Shown: positions 1 through 10,962, counted from the stretch's first letter. The stretch is DNA of 64,000 bases from Latilactobacillus sakei subsp. sakei DSM 20017 = JCM 1157 (GCF_002370355.1 NZ_AP017929.1:1302001-1366000); one strand, 5' to 3'. Numbers and translations: made by a program. Notes: a model not told the origin generated them from the sequence alone.

Positions 1-2
1 AT

Positions 3-2236
<2,234 letters not shown>

Positions 2237-2248
2237 AAAGGGGCGTTA

Positions 2249-2686
2249 ATGATGGCAGAAGAGCAAAAGGTATTAACCGTTAATATCGTAACTCCTGATG
2301 GTGTCGTTTATGATCACCATGCTTCAATGTTGGTTGTACCAGCAATGGCAGGACAACTCGGTATTATGGCTAATCATGAGCCAATTATTACCCCTCTAGA
2401 AATTGGTGAAATTCGTGTTAAGCGGACGGATAACCCAGGGCATGAAGACGCCATTGCAATTACTGGCGGCTTTATGGAAGTTAGTCATAACATCGCTTCA
2501 ATCGTTGCTGATGGTGCCGAACGTGCGCGCGATATTAACTTATCACGTGCCCAACGTGCTAAACAACGTGCTGAAGACGCTATTAAGACGGCTTCAGAAA
2601 AACATGATTCAGACGAATTACGTCGGGCTCAAATCGCACTTCAACGCGCGATGAACCGGATTGACGTCAAAAATCATTTACAATAG
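2249..2686 (+). CDS. atpC: ATP synthase F1 epsilon subunit
   Basis: Epsilon subunit of F1, which regulates ATPase activity and links the rotor to the c-ring. The N-terminal beta-sandwich motif is seen as TVNIVTPDGVVYD and the GQLGIMANHEPIITPL segment; the C-terminal helical hairpin is rich in R, A and Q. It is 145 aa from ATG 2249; an ATG at 2252 is equally possible after the AAAGGGGCG binding site. It is the last gene of the atp operon and is followed at once by a terminator. Confidence 0.97.
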   Translation: MMAEEQKVLTVNIVTPDGVVYDHHASMLVVPAMAGQLGIMANHEPIITPLEIGEIRVKRTDNPGHEDAIAITGGFMEVSHNIASIVADGAERARDINLSRAQRAKQRAEDAIKTASEKHDSDELRRAQIALQRAMNRIDVKNHLQ

Positions 2687-2697
2687 TTATTGCAAGA

Positions 2698-2731
2698 AGC
2701 CCTCACGGCAAAAGTCGTGGGGGCTTTTTTT
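2698..2731 (+). terminator. Rho-independent terminator of the atp operon
   Basis: A 10-bp stem AGCCCTCACG / CGTGGGGGCT with an 8-base loop is followed by a T run. It begins 11 bases after the atpC stop. Confidence 0.93.
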
Positions 2732-2847
2732 GTTGTGTTATAATACAATCCAATCTTCTTTTATTAAGAAAACAGCTAAATACAGACAAGGGACTTTTCT
2801 GTGTGTTACAATGTCCCTATATCCATTCATAGAGGGGCGTTATTGAA

Positions 2848-3081
2848 GTGCAATCAATTGGATCACAAGCAGTTGTTACCATTATTAGTCATATCGGCTT
2901 TATCGTTCTTAGTTTTTACGGTCTACAGTCTTTACGACTTGAACAGCTTTTTAAACCGAATCATATTCGACAGATTCAGATTGTTCTCATGTTTACAGCC
3001 ATCGTAATGGGTTATTTAGTGAGTCAATTCTTTTTAGAAATTATCGCGCAAGCGCGCAATATCATTTTTTTAGTCCAATAA
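2848..3081 (+). CDS. DUF1146 family small membrane protein (YwzB-like)
   Basis: A 77-aa membrane protein with two predicted transmembrane segments, roughly residues 7-27 and 45-66, separated by a short charged loop (RLEQLFKPNH). The pattern matches the DUF1146/YwzB family found next to the atp operon and murA in Bacillus and lactobacilli (family knowledge). The start is GTG 2848 behind a GAGGGG ribosome binding site at 2832-2837. Its function is not known. It lies between the atp terminator and murA and is probably co-transcribed with murA. Confidence 0.8.
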   Translation: MQSIGSQAVVTIISHIGFIVLSFYGLQSLRLEQLFKPNHIRQIQIVLMFTAIVMGYLVSQFFLEIIAQARNIIFLVQ

Positions 3082-3108
3082 ATTAGCAGTCATATCGGAG
3101 GGAAACTC

Positions 3109-4411
3109 TTGGAAAAATTGATCATACAAGGCGGACAACCATTAGTTGGTGATGTCCACATCGAAGGTGCTAAAAATGCAGTCTTACCAATCATGGCAGC
3201 GGCACTTTTAGCCTCTAAAGGACCAGTTGAATTAACGAACGTGCCAATCTTATCAGATGTTTTTATGATGCAAGATGTTTTGAAGAGTCTGGATGCACGT
3301 GTTAAATTTGATGAACAACGTAACTATCTAATGATTGATGCCAATCAACCACTAAACTTTGAAGCGGCATTCGAATATGTTTCAAAGATGCGGGCCTCAA
3401 TTGTTGTCATGGGACCATTATTAGCAAGATTGGGTCATGCCCGAGTTGCCATGCCAGGTGGCTGTGCAATTGGTTCAAGACCAGTTGACTTACACCTCAA
3501 GGGTTTTGAAGCACTCGGCGCAACGATTACACAAAGTCATGGTTACATAGAAGCCAAGGCCGACCAATTAGTTGGTGCAAACATCTATTTAGACTTTCCA
3601 AGTGTTGGTGCAACGCAAAATATCATGATGGCAGCAACCTTAGCTAAGGGCACAACAGTCATCGAAAACGTTGCCCGCGAACCAGAAATCGTTGATTTAG
3701 CTAACGTCTTGAATAAGATGGGCGCCAAAGTTTTCGGTGCTGGGACTGAAGAAATTCGGATTGAAGGGGTTACTGAATTAAAGGGGACCGAACACAGTAT
3801 TGTGCAAGATCGAATTGAAGCAGGGACCTTCATGATTGCCGCAGCAGCTACTAAGGGTAATGTTTTAGTTGAAGAAGCTATTTCTGAACATAATAAACCT
3901 TTATTGTCTAAACTAGCTGAAATGGGCGCACAAGTCATCGAGGAAAGAAAATGGCATCCGGATTATCGGCCCTGATGAATTGAAACCAAGTAATATCAAA
4001 ACCTTGCCATATCCTGGTTTCCCAACGGATATGCAAGCACAAATGACCGCTTTACAATTGATGGCTCATGGGACGAGTGTCATGACTGAAACAGTCTTCG
4101 AGAATCGTTTCATGCACTTAGAAGAATTACGACGTATGAATGCCGATTACCAAATCGAAGGCCAATCTGTCATCTTATACGGTCCTACTGAATTAACGGG
4201 TGCTGAAGTGGCCGCTTCTGATTTACGAGCAGCAGCAGCATTAGTGATTGCTGGTTTAGTGGCCAATGGTGAGACACTTGTCACAAACCTACAATACATG
4301 GATCGTGGTTATTATCACTTCCATCAAAAATTACGTGCCTTAGGCGCACATATCAGTCGTGCTGATTTTGATGAAGCCGGTCATCGTAAAACAACTCAAA
4401 AATTAGCTTAA
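3109..4411 (+). pseudogene. murA: UDP-GlcNAc 1-carboxyvinyltransferase MurA, with a frameshift
   Basis: MurA carries out the first committed step of peptidoglycan precursor synthesis, transfer of enolpyruvate from PEP to UDP-GlcNAc. The N-terminal part (TTG 3109, AGGGAAACTC upstream) has the substrate-binding [12 protein letters not shown] and the catalytic Cys at about residue 119 in [12 protein letters not shown]. The frame runs into a TGA at 3973-3975. The C-terminal part continues in another frame, [17 protein letters not shown] to the stop at 4411. The break lies in the A-rich GAGGAAAGAAAATGG near 3949-3963. Removing one A (or adding two) restores a protein of about 430 aa, the normal length. 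As written the last third is lost. A sequencing error, a real mutation tolerated because of a second murA, or recoding are all possible. Confidence 0.85.
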
Positions 4412-4423
4412 TTAGCAGTTATT

Positions 4424-4465
4424 AAAGAATGATATTCGTTTTTAGACGGACGTCATTCTTTTTTA
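4424..4465 (+). terminator. Terminator after murA
   Basis: Inverted repeat AAAGAATGA / TCATTCTTT with about 20 bases between the arms, followed by a T run. It begins 12 bases after the murA stop. Confidence 0.75.
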
Positions 4466-4512
4466 GTGTTAATTTCGTAAACGAAACTTATATTTTATTG
4501 ATATTAGGCTTG

Positions 4513-4521
4513 TGGTATAAT
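4513..4521 (+). promoter_or_regulatory. Extended -10 promoter upstream of mbl
   Basis: TGGTATAAT is a full extended -10 (TATAAT at 4516-4521), about 38 bases before the mbl start. No good -35 is seen at the right spacing, as is usual for extended -10 promoters. Confidence 0.6.
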
Positions 4522-4559
4522 TGACTATTGAATATGGTTTCTGGAAGGAGCAACACTAA

Positions 4560-5549
4560 ATGGCTAAAGATATCGGAATTGATTTAGGGACAGCCAACGT
4601 CTTAATTAACGTTATGGACAAAGGCATTGTTCTTAATGAACCTTCAGTCGTTGCGATCGATACTAAAACAAAAAAAGTATTAGCAGTTGGTTCTGAAGCA
4701 TACAGCATGGTCGGTCGGACACCCGGCAATATTTTGGCAGTGCGCCCACTTAAAGATGGTGTGATTGCTGATTTTGATATGACCGAAGCAATGCTTGCTT
4801 ATTTCATTAATAAATTAAACGTCAAAGGTTTTCTATCAAAACCAAACATCTTAATTTGTTGTCCAACAAATATTACATCGATTGAACAAAAAGCAATTGT
4901 AGAAGCTGCAGAAAAATCTGGCGGCGGTAAAGTTTTCTTAGAATTTGAACCTAAGGTTGCGGCCGTGGGTGCTGGGATGGATATTTTCCAACCACGCGGT
5001 AACATGGTGATCGATATTGGTGGTGGGACGAGTGATATCGCCGTACTATCAATGGGTGAAGTTGTGACAAGTCGTTCATTACGGCTTGCTGGTGATCGCA
5101 TGAATGCTGAAATCGCAGCATACGTTAAACGTAAACATAACTTATTAATCGGTGAACATACTGCCGAAACAATCAAGTTGAAGATTGGTAGTGTTTGGCA
5201 TGCTGATGCAAGTGAACAACTAGAAGTCCGTGGCCGTGATATTGTCGGTGGTTTACCAGTGTCAATCACGATTGGTGCGGATGAAGTTGAGCTTGCCTTG
5301 CACGAAACAATGATGGCCATTGTTGCCGCTGCTAAAGAAGTGCTTGAAGTGACACCACCAGAATTAGCCGGTGATATTATTGATCGCGGGATTATGTTAA
5401 CCGGTGGTGGCGCGCTATTACGCAATATTGCCAACCTCTTTTCTGAACACCTTAAGGTCCCAGTTGTCTTAGCTGAAAAGCCATTGGACGCAGTTGCCTT
5501 AGGTACGGGTGTTTTATTAGAAAATATTGCCCAAAAACGAGCACACTAA
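4560..5549 (+). CDS. mbl: MreB/Mbl family rod-shape actin homologue
   Basis: A bacterial actin that forms membrane-bound filaments guiding the cell-wall elongation machinery. Actin-fold nucleotide motifs are visible: the phosphate-1 loop IGIDLGTANVLI at the N-terminus, VIDIGGGTSDIAVLS (phosphate-2) in the middle and the adenosine motif MLTGGGALLRNI near the C-terminus. Length of 329 aa fits MreB/Mbl/MreBH. I call it Mbl rather than MreB because it follows murA and is not linked to mreCD, as in other Firmicutes. The ATG at 4560 has GGAAGGAG just upstream. It starts a run of envelope genes ending with rodA. Confidence 0.93.
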   Translation: MAKDIGIDLGTANVLINVMDKGIVLNEPSVVAIDTKTKKVLAVGSEAYSMVGRTPGNILAVRPLKDGVIADFDMTEAMLAYFINKLNVKGFLSKPNILICCPTNITSIEQKAIVEAAEKSGGGKVFLEFEPKVAAVGAGMDIFQPRGNMVIDIGGGTSDIAVLSMGEVVTSRSLRLAGDRMNAEIAAYVKRKHNLLIGEHTAETIKLKIGSVWHADASEQLEVRGRDIVGGLPVSITIGADEVELALHETMMAIVAAAKEVLEVTPPELAGDIIDRGIMLTGGGALLRNIANLFSEHLKVPVVLAEKPLDAVALGTGVLLENIAQKRAH

Positions 5550-5566
5550 ATCAGAAGTAAGGGATT

Positions 5567-5758
5567 GTGAATATTGTGTATCGATCAAATTTTGAAGAGC
5601 ACGTCAAACCAGTTCTTAAAAAGATCTTACTAGTCATTGTTTTAATGATTTTCGCTGGGTTAATTGGTCAAATGATTGGTTTTGCAATGGGTGGTCAAAA
5701 CCCATTTGCCGTCTTTTTACCAAGTACCTGGAGTCACATTATTAATTTCTTGCAGTAG
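5567..5758 (+). CDS. EpuA/RNA polymerase beta-associated small membrane protein
   Basis: A 63-aa protein with one transmembrane segment (about residues 19-41, LKKILLVIVLMIFAGLIGQ) and a short C-terminal tail ending WSHIINFLQ. It resembles the family annotated as EpuA or 'DNA-directed RNA polymerase subunit beta' that sits next to murA and mreB-type genes in lactic acid bacteria; I rely on size, layout and the GQNPF segment. It starts with GTG 5567 behind AAGGG. Its function is uncertain. It lies 17 bases after mbl and 21 bases before yidD. Confidence 0.65.
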   Translation: MNIVYRSNFEEHVKPVLKKILLVIVLMIFAGLIGQMIGFAMGGQNPFAVFLPSTWSHIINFLQ

Positions 5759-5779
5759 GTCAGGATAAGTGGTGATTGC

Positions 5780-6028
5780 ATGCAAAAGATATTAATTGCA
5801 CTTGTGCGGTTTTACCAAACTGGTATTTCGCCATTCTTACCACCGAGCTGTCGGTATTATCCGACTTGCTCTAGTTATATGATTCAAGCCATTCAAAAAC
5901 ATGGCGCTATTAAGGGACTGATTATGGGAATCGGCCGTATTTTGCGGTGTCATCCGTTTGTAAAGGGTGGTTATGATCCCGTTCCGGACCACTTCACAGT
6001 GTTTCGGAATAAGTCTGTTAATGACTAA
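5780..6028 (+). CDS. yidD: Membrane protein insertion efficiency factor YidD
   Basis: An 82-aa YidD/DUF37 protein thought to assist YidC-dependent membrane protein insertion (family knowledge). The signature is clear: [29 protein letters not shown], with the conserved cysteines, then [14 protein letters not shown]. It has an amphipathic N-terminal helix rather than a true transmembrane span. The ATG at 5780 follows a GTGGTG site. In this genome it lies away from rnpA-yidC, inside the elongation gene cluster, as in other lactobacilli. Confidence 0.95.
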   Translation: MQKILIALVRFYQTGISPFLPPSCRYYPTCSSYMIQAIQKHGAIKGLIMGIGRILRCHPFVKGGYDPVPDHFTVFRNKSVND

Positions 6029-6056
6029 TGTTACAAAATAAGGAGTTTCAAAAAAT

Positions 6057-6287
6057 ATGTCTAAAAAAGAACAACGCGTAGAAGTCACAATTGATGATAT
6101 TAACCGTAACGGCCAGGCAATGACGAGTGTCAAAGTTGGCAAAAACGAAGTCGGTGTTATTATCGAAGATAGTGCTAAAAAACGGTTCGAAGCAACTGTC
6201 GAAGGTACTGGCCAAAGCATCATTACTAAAACACACGACGATGCTGTTAACGAATTACTACGGGAGTATCACTTACACCAAGGTTAA
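6057..6287 (+). CDS. DUF2969 family protein
   Basis: A 76-aa soluble protein, charged and without a signal peptide, starting MSKKEQRVEVTIDDI. It matches the DUF2969 family, which is restricted to Lactobacillales and usually lies beside mreB/rodA genes. No function is known. The AAGGAG site at 6040-6045 supports ATG 6057. A strong terminator follows, so it ends the mbl transcript. Confidence 0.8.
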   Translation: MSKKEQRVEVTIDDINRNGQAMTSVKVGKNEVGVIIEDSAKKRFEATVEGTGQSIITKTHDDAVNELLREYHLHQG

Positions 6288-6313
6288 TTCTTAAGAATTA
6301 ATTAGCTTTAGAG

Positions 6314-6345
6314 TAACCCGGCAGATTTTTGGCCGGGTTATTTTA
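6314..6345 (+). terminator. Terminator between the DUF2969 gene and rodA
   Basis: Nine-bp stem TAACCCGGC / GCCGGGTTA with a 9-base loop, followed by TTTTAT. Confidence 0.92.
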
Positions 6346-6380
6346 TAATTAAGACAGTTTTTAGTTGAAGGAGACTTAAC

Positions 6381-7580
6381 ATGCCAAAGGAATTAGAAAA
6401 AGTCGACGATACTTCGCGTGTAGATTACGGGATTGTTTTTTCCGTCTTCATGTTAGCGTTAGTGGGTTTAATGTCGATTTATGTCGCGGTAACGCATGAT
6501 ACAAGTAGTGCCAGCTCAACGCGAGCTGTGCTGATGCAGGCGGCTTGGTACGTCATTGGTGGGATCGCAATTGTGGCCATCATGCAGTTTGATTCGGAAC
6601 AGCTCTGGCGAGTTGCGCCGATTGCTTATGGCATTGGGATTTTCCTCTTAGTTGCCGTTTTATTCTTTTATAATAAATCGGTTGCGATTCAAACTGGTGC
6701 TAAGAGTTGGTTCGCGCTAGGGCCGATTTCGTTCCAGCCTTCCGAAGTGATGAAGCCGGCTTATATCTTAATGATGAGTCGGGTTGTCACTAAGCACAAT
6801 ACCGAGTATCCAGAACACACGATTAATACGGATTGGTTATTGTTAGGCCGATTATTAATTTGGACATTACCAGTTATGGTACTTTTGAAATTACAAAATG
6901 ATTTTGGGACATTATTGGTGTTCGTCGCAATTTTGGGTGGCATTATCTTAGTATCTGGGATTACTTGGAAGATTTTAGCACCTGCAATGGCTATAATGGC
7001 GGCCATTGGTGGGACGGCTTTGACCTTGGCTGCAACAACCCCAGGGCGGGCGATTTTAACCCACTTAGGCTTTAAAACCTATCAATTTAACCGAATTGAT
7101 GCCTGGTTACATCCGTTTGATAATACGGCCAGCACAAGTTTGCAATTATCTCAAAGTTTAAAGGCCATCGGGTCTGGTCAATTATTTGGTAAAGGCTTCA
7201 ATCAAATTCAGGTTAATGTACCGGTTCGTGAATCTGATATGATTTTCTCCGTAATTGGTGAAAACTTCGGCTTCATCGGTTCTTGTTTAGTCATTTTGTT
7301 GTATTTCTTGTTGATCTACCAAATGATTCGGGTCACATTTGATACCAAAAATGAGTTTTATGCCTATGTTTCAACGGGTGTTATCATGATGATTCTTTTC
7401 CATGTTTTTGAAAATATTGGGATGAGTGTTGGTCTATTACCATTGACCGGTATTCCATTACCATTTATTTCACAAGGTGGTTCATCGCTATTGGGGAACA
7501 TGATGGGGATTGGCTTTATCATGTCGATGCGGTACCATTATAAGAGTTATATGTTCAGCGAATCTGAAGATACTTTCTAG
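6381..7580 (+). CDS. rodA: SEDS peptidoglycan glycosyltransferase RodA
   Basis: A polytopic membrane glycosyltransferase (about 10 transmembrane segments, 399 aa) that polymerises lipid II during side-wall elongation together with a class B PBP. The SEDS signature is present: GAKSWFALGPISFQPSEVMKP in the first half, then the loop VPVRESDMIFSVIGENFGF and the C-terminal GIPLPFISQGGSSLL. The acidic residues in RESD are near the catalytic Asp of the family. Its position behind mbl, rather than with ylaN as ftsW is, supports the RodA assignment. A second SEDS gene (ftsW) is at 50031. Confidence 0.95.
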   Translation: MPKELEKVDDTSRVDYGIVFSVFMLALVGLMSIYVAVTHDTSSASSTRAVLMQAAWYVIGGIAIVAIMQFDSEQLWRVAPIAYGIGIFLLVAVLFFYNKSVAIQTGAKSWFALGPISFQPSEVMKPAYILMMSRVVTKHNTEYPEHTINTDWLLLGRLLIWTLPVMVLLKLQNDFGTLLVFVAILGGIILVSGITWKILAPAMAIMAAIGGTALTLAATTPGRAILTHLGFKTYQFNRIDAWLHPFDNTASTSLQLSQSLKAIGSGQLFGKGFNQIQVNVPVRESDMIFSVIGENFGFIGSCLVILLYFLLIYQMIRVTFDTKNEFYAYVSTGVIMMILFHVFENIGMSVGLLPLTGIPLPFISQGGSSLLGNMMGIGFIMSMRYHYKSYMFSESEDTF

Positions 7581-7592
7581 GAGTGAAAACAA

Positions 7593-7907
7593 TTGACAAT
7601 GAGTAACAATGATTATTTTTGGACAGAAGAAATCGCAGCTTCAATCAGACGAATTGGTTTGACTAAGGGTGCGCAAAATGAATTTGGGTTAATTAAATTT
7701 GTAGATGTCCCAGTTGAAGGGCAAAAGATGGCACTTGATATGCCACTTGTTGCGATTGAAGCTGAAAAAATGGTTCAAGAGTTGGATAGTCCTTTAGCGG
7801 GTGAATTAGTCAATGTCAATACTGATTTAGCCGATAATCCCGAATTATTAAATGCGGATAATGAAAAAGATGCGTGGATTGCCGATATTCGAATTTCTGA
7901 TAATTAG
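7593..7907 (+). CDS. gcvH: GcvH-like lipoyl-carrier protein
   Basis: A 104-aa protein with the H-protein fold of the glycine cleavage system. The lipoyl-attachment region reads VAIEAEKMVQELDSPLAGE, with the Lys in EAEKM the likely lipoylation site, followed by NPELLNADNEKDAWIADI, which matches the H-protein end PYGDGWL. TTG 7593 has a good AGGAGTG site 8 bases away; ATG 7599 is the alternative. No gcvT or gcvP is in the window. In Firmicutes such stand-alone GcvH proteins act as lipoyl relay carriers for lipoate transfer to PDH (family knowledge; the role here is inferred). It follows rodA closely. Confidence 0.85.
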   Translation: MTMSNNDYFWTEEIAASIRRIGLTKGAQNEFGLIKFVDVPVEGQKMALDMPLVAIEAEKMVQELDSPLAGELVNVNTDLADNPELLNADNEKDAWIADIRISDN

Positions 7908-7909
7908 AC

Positions 7910-7938
7910 TTGACATCTGGCGTCTGATTAATTAAGAT
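7910..7938 (+). promoter_or_regulatory. Sigma-A promoter of the metNIQ T-box transcript
   Basis: TTGACA at 7910-7915, 17-bp spacer, TAAGAT at 7933-7938, directly upstream of the T-box leader. Confidence 0.8.
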
Positions 7939-7954
7939 AAGAATTACTTAATAC

Positions 7955-8232
7955 AAGCGATGAAAAGATGAGTAGATGATTTAGTAGCATTTTAAGAGAG
8001 TCCGGTCAGGTGCAAGCGGATAATGCGAACGATTTTCGAATATGGTCTTTGAGCAAATTCATTTGGTAAGGTTTAACTGAGCCGAATGCGGGGGTTGCCC
8101 GATATAGCGAACGAGTATCGATCCTGGTACTTTGTAAGGCGATTATTGTGAAGTAGTCGTGAAATTAAGGTGGTAACACGCAAATTGGCGTCCTTTCTCT
8201 CATTTATTTATTTGAGAGGGAGGACTTTTTTT
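7955..8232 (+). ncRNA. T-box riboswitch, probably methionine tRNA-specific
   Basis: The leader shows the conserved T-box parts in order. An AGTA-type Stem I start GATGAGTAGATGA is near 7966, the distal GAGAGTCCGG follows, and the 3' side of Stem I reads GAATATGGTC, offering ATG (Met) as specifier codon followed by a purine. The T-box sequence AAGGTGGTAACACG is at 8167-8180 and overlaps the antiterminator. A terminator with arms 8190-8202 and 8213-8225 (GTCCTTTCTCTCA pairing with two G-U) ends in a T run. Uncharged tRNA should stabilise the antiterminator and turn on metNIQ. The Met specificity is inferred from the specifier and from the downstream methionine ABC genes. Confidence 0.92.
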
Positions 8233-8262
8233 GTACATTTTTAGTCAAAGGGAGAGAATGCA

Positions 8263-9297
8263 ATGTTAGAACTAAAGCAAGTTGGTAAGGTTTACCAACG
8301 AGAACAACAGACATTTACAGCACTCAGCGATATTTCATTGAAAATTGAAGCGGGTGAAATTTATGGCATTATCGGTTATTCAGGCGCTGGTAAGAGTACG
8401 TTAATTCGATTATTAAACGGTTTGGAAAAACCAACTAGCGGGGATGTCTTGGTCAACGGTCAATCAATCGTTGGTTTGAGCGAACAAGCAATGCGACCAA
8501 TTCGGCAAAAGATTGGCATGATTTTTCAACACTTCAATCTACTCTGGTCAAAAACAATTCTTGAAAATATCGCCTTACCGCTTAAATTAGCGGGGGTTGG
8601 CAAGAAGGAACGCTTAGCTAAGGCCAAAGAGATGTTGGCATTAGTTGAGCTAACAGACTTGGGCGCCGCTTATCCTAGCGAACTTTCAGGGGGCCAAAAG
8701 CAACGGGTCGCGATTGCCCGTGCATTAATCAGCGAACCGGCCATCTTGTTATGTGATGAAGCAACCAGTGCTTTGGATCCTAAAACAACGAATTCAATTT
8801 TAAGTCTTTTAGCTAAGATTAATCAGGAAATGGGCATCACGATTGTGCTGGTAACCCACGAAATGGATGCGGTACGCCGGATCTGCCAACGAATCGCAGT
8901 GATGGCAGCCGGTCGGGTGATTGAAGAAGGGACGACACAAGCGATTTTCGAAACGCCACAGGCAGAAGTGACGAAAGCCTTTGTTTCAGAATCATTGGTG
9001 ATTACGCCTAGCGAAACAGCCGCTTCAATCGAACAGTTGTTGACGCGGGTACCAGAGGGCACGATCGTCAAGCTCCGGTTTAACGAAGAACAATCGAGTC
9101 AGCCAGTTATTGGCCAATTAATGCGCCGCTACCCAAGTGTTGAAGTCAGCGTGATTAGTGGGAGTTTACAACAAACGATTAATGGCGCCCTGGGGTATTT
9201 ATACATTCAGATTCAAGCTAGTCCAGACGATTTAAAACAAGCATTATCCGACTTAAGTCAACAAACTATCGAAGTAGAGGTGTTAAGACATGGCTAA
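8263..9297 (+). CDS. metN: Methionine ABC transporter ATP-binding protein MetN
   Basis: ATPase of the methionine importer MetNIQ. Walker A is GYSGAGKST near residue 39, the signature is LSGGQKQR, Walker B is ILLCDEATSALD, and the H-loop is VTHEMD. After the ATPase domain comes a C-terminal NIL domain (about residues 265-340), which binds methionine and gives trans-inhibition in this family. The length of 344 aa is usual. ATG 8263 has AGGGAGAG upstream. It is the first gene behind the T-box, and its last 8 bases overlap metI. Confidence 0.95.
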   Translation: MLELKQVGKVYQREQQTFTALSDISLKIEAGEIYGIIGYSGAGKSTLIRLLNGLEKPTSGDVLVNGQSIVGLSEQAMRPIRQKIGMIFQHFNLLWSKTILENIALPLKLAGVGKKERLAKAKEMLALVELTDLGAAYPSELSGGQKQRVAIARALISEPAILLCDEATSALDPKTTNSILSLLAKINQEMGITIVLVTHEMDAVRRICQRIAVMAAGRVIEEGTTQAIFETPQAEVTKAFVSESLVITPSETAASIEQLLTRVPEGTIVKLRFNEEQSSQPVIGQLMRRYPSVEVSVISGSLQQTINGALGYLYIQIQASPDDLKQALSDLSQQTIEVEVLRHG

Positions 9298-9979
9298 TAT
9301 CAACGGGTTTCAATCTTATTTTCAATTTAAACAAATCGACTGGCCAACGATGTGGGAAGCGACAGGCGAAACGGTTTGGCTAACGGCGGTTAGTGTCTTG
9401 CTAGTGGCGATTCTCGGTTTCTTATTGGGATTAGTCTTATATCAAACGAATGGTAAAACGGATTTTATGAGTCGGTTGTTAAATGGGATTGTCGCTTTAT
9501 TCGTCAACGTTTTCCGTTCAGTGCCGTTCATCATCTTAATCGTGCTTTTGATTCCCATGACTAAGGAATTGATGGGTACCATGATTGGTCCCAAAGCTGC
9601 AATTCCAGCATTAATCGTTTCGGCAGCACCATTTTATGCGCGGTTAGTAGAATTAGCCTTTCGTGAAGTTGATAGCGGGGTGATTGAAGCGACCCGCGCA
9701 CTAGGCGCTTCAAAATGGCAAATTATCTGGCAAGTTCTTTTACCAGAAAGCATGCCCGCACTGGTTTCCGGATTAACCGTCACTGCGATTTCATTACTTG
9801 GTTACACGGCAATGGCTGGTGTGATTGGGGCCGGTGGCTTGGGGAACTTAGCCTACACTGAAGGCTTTCAAGCAAACCAAAATACAATTACGTTAGTGGC
9901 GACAATCATTATTTTAATCATCGTGTTCATTTGTCAAAAAGCCGGTGACATTATCATCGCTAAAATTGATCATCGTTAA
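9290..9979 (+). CDS. metI: Methionine ABC transporter permease MetI
   Basis: Membrane permease of the methionine importer, 229 aa with about five transmembrane segments. The EAA coupling loop that contacts MetN is seen as EATRALGASKWQIIWQVLLP. The sequence GVIGAGGLGNLAY is typical of MetI. ATG 9290 overlaps the end of metN, which suggests translational coupling. metQ follows after 19 bases. Confidence 0.95.
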   Translation: MANINGFQSYFQFKQIDWPTMWEATGETVWLTAVSVLLVAILGFLLGLVLYQTNGKTDFMSRLLNGIVALFVNVFRSVPFIILIVLLIPMTKELMGTMIGPKAAIPALIVSAAPFYARLVELAFREVDSGVIEATRALGASKWQIIWQVLLPESMPALVSGLTVTAISLLGYTAMAGVIGAGGLGNLAYTEGFQANQNTITLVATIIILIIVFICQKAGDIIIAKIDHR

Positions 9980-9998
9980 AACAGAGGGAGAAAAGTAG

Positions 9999-10814
9999 AT
10001 GCAAAAAAGATATTTAAGCGTACTCGCTGGGCTTTTAATTGTTGGCTTACTGTTAACTGGCTGTCGCGCTAAAAAAGCAGATCCCAATACGATTGTGATT
10101 GGCGCATCAACCATTCCGCATGCCGCCATTTTAAGACACATTAAACCCGAATTAAAAAAAGAAGGCATCACATTGGATGTCAAAGCGTTCAGTGATTATG
10201 TATTACCTAATAAGGCTTTAGCAAGCGGTGAATTGACCGCCAACTATTACCAACACATTCCGTTTATGAAAAAGGCTAACCACGATAATGGTTATCACTT
10301 AGTGAGTGCCGGTGGGATTCATCTGGAACCACTAGGTCTTTATAGTAAGCGAGTTAAAAAATTGAGTGCCGTCAAAACCGGCGCTACCGTTCTAGTTTCA
10401 AATAGTCAAACTGACTGGGGCCGGGTCCTCTCGATTCTAAAAGCAGGCGGCTTGATCACCTTGAAACCAGGGGTCAAAGTTGAAAATGCAACCTTTAATG
10501 ATATCGCCAAAAATCCGAAGAAGCTCAAATTTAAGTACACATTTGAACCGAAATTGATGCCTGAATTGTTGAAAAATGATGAAGGTACACTGGTTGCCAT
10601 CAATTCAAACTATGCGGTTCAAGCCGGCTTCACACCGGAAAAAGATGCAGTGGCAATCGAAAGCCTCTCATCACCATACGTGAACGTCGTCGCTGTTAAT
10701 AAAGGCGACGAAAACAAACCCGCAATCAAGAAGTTAATCAAAGCACTCAAATCAAAATCAACCCAAGCCTGGATTAAAAAGCAATGGCACGGGGCGGTAT
10801 TACCCGTTAAATAA
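9999..10814 (+). CDS. metQ: Methionine-binding lipoprotein MetQ (NlpA family)
   Basis: Substrate-binding lipoprotein of the importer. The N-terminus has a lipoprotein signal peptide: KR, a hydrophobic core, then the lipobox LLTGC with the modified Cys at residue 22. The mature part has the NlpA features IVIGASTIPHAAILRHIKPEL and ANYYQHIPFM. It is 271 aa. It is the last gene of the T-box-controlled metNIQ operon and is followed by a terminator. Confidence 0.95.
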   Translation: MQKRYLSVLAGLLIVGLLLTGCRAKKADPNTIVIGASTIPHAAILRHIKPELKKEGITLDVKAFSDYVLPNKALASGELTANYYQHIPFMKKANHDNGYHLVSAGGIHLEPLGLYSKRVKKLSAVKTGATVLVSNSQTDWGRVLSILKAGGLITLKPGVKVENATFNDIAKNPKKLKFKYTFEPKLMPELLKNDEGTLVAINSNYAVQAGFTPEKDAVAIESLSSPYVNVVAVNKGDENKPAIKKLIKALKSKSTQAWIKKQWHGAVLPVK

Positions 10815-10822
10815 TGAAGGAA

Positions 10823-10851
10823 AAGTCTTATCGAAGGATAGGGCTTTTTTA
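10823..10851 (+). terminator. Terminator after metQ
   Basis: Stem AAGTCTTATC / GGATAGGGCTT with a 3-4 base loop, then a T run. Confidence 0.88.
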
Positions 10852-10953
10852 TTAACATATTTTTGGGAGATAGATAAGAATTGATTCTTTTTTACAATCA
10901 TTCTTCTATTGAAAAGCGTTCTCATTTAGCTTAGAATTAAGTCAGCAACAACG

Positions 10954-10962
10954 TGCTATAAT
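10954..10962 (+). promoter_or_regulatory. Extended -10 promoter of the suf operon
   Basis: TGCTATAAT (TATAAT at 10957-10962) lies 22 bases before the sufC start codon. No clear -35 is seen at 17-bp spacing. A GGAGGG ribosome binding site follows at 10973-10978. Confidence 0.65.

Noticed and set aside
4799-5434. Long minus-strand frame (211 codons) inside mbl
   Set aside because: It lies wholly opposite the well-supported mbl gene, is rich in Ser, Pro and Thr as antisense frames often are, and has no family match.
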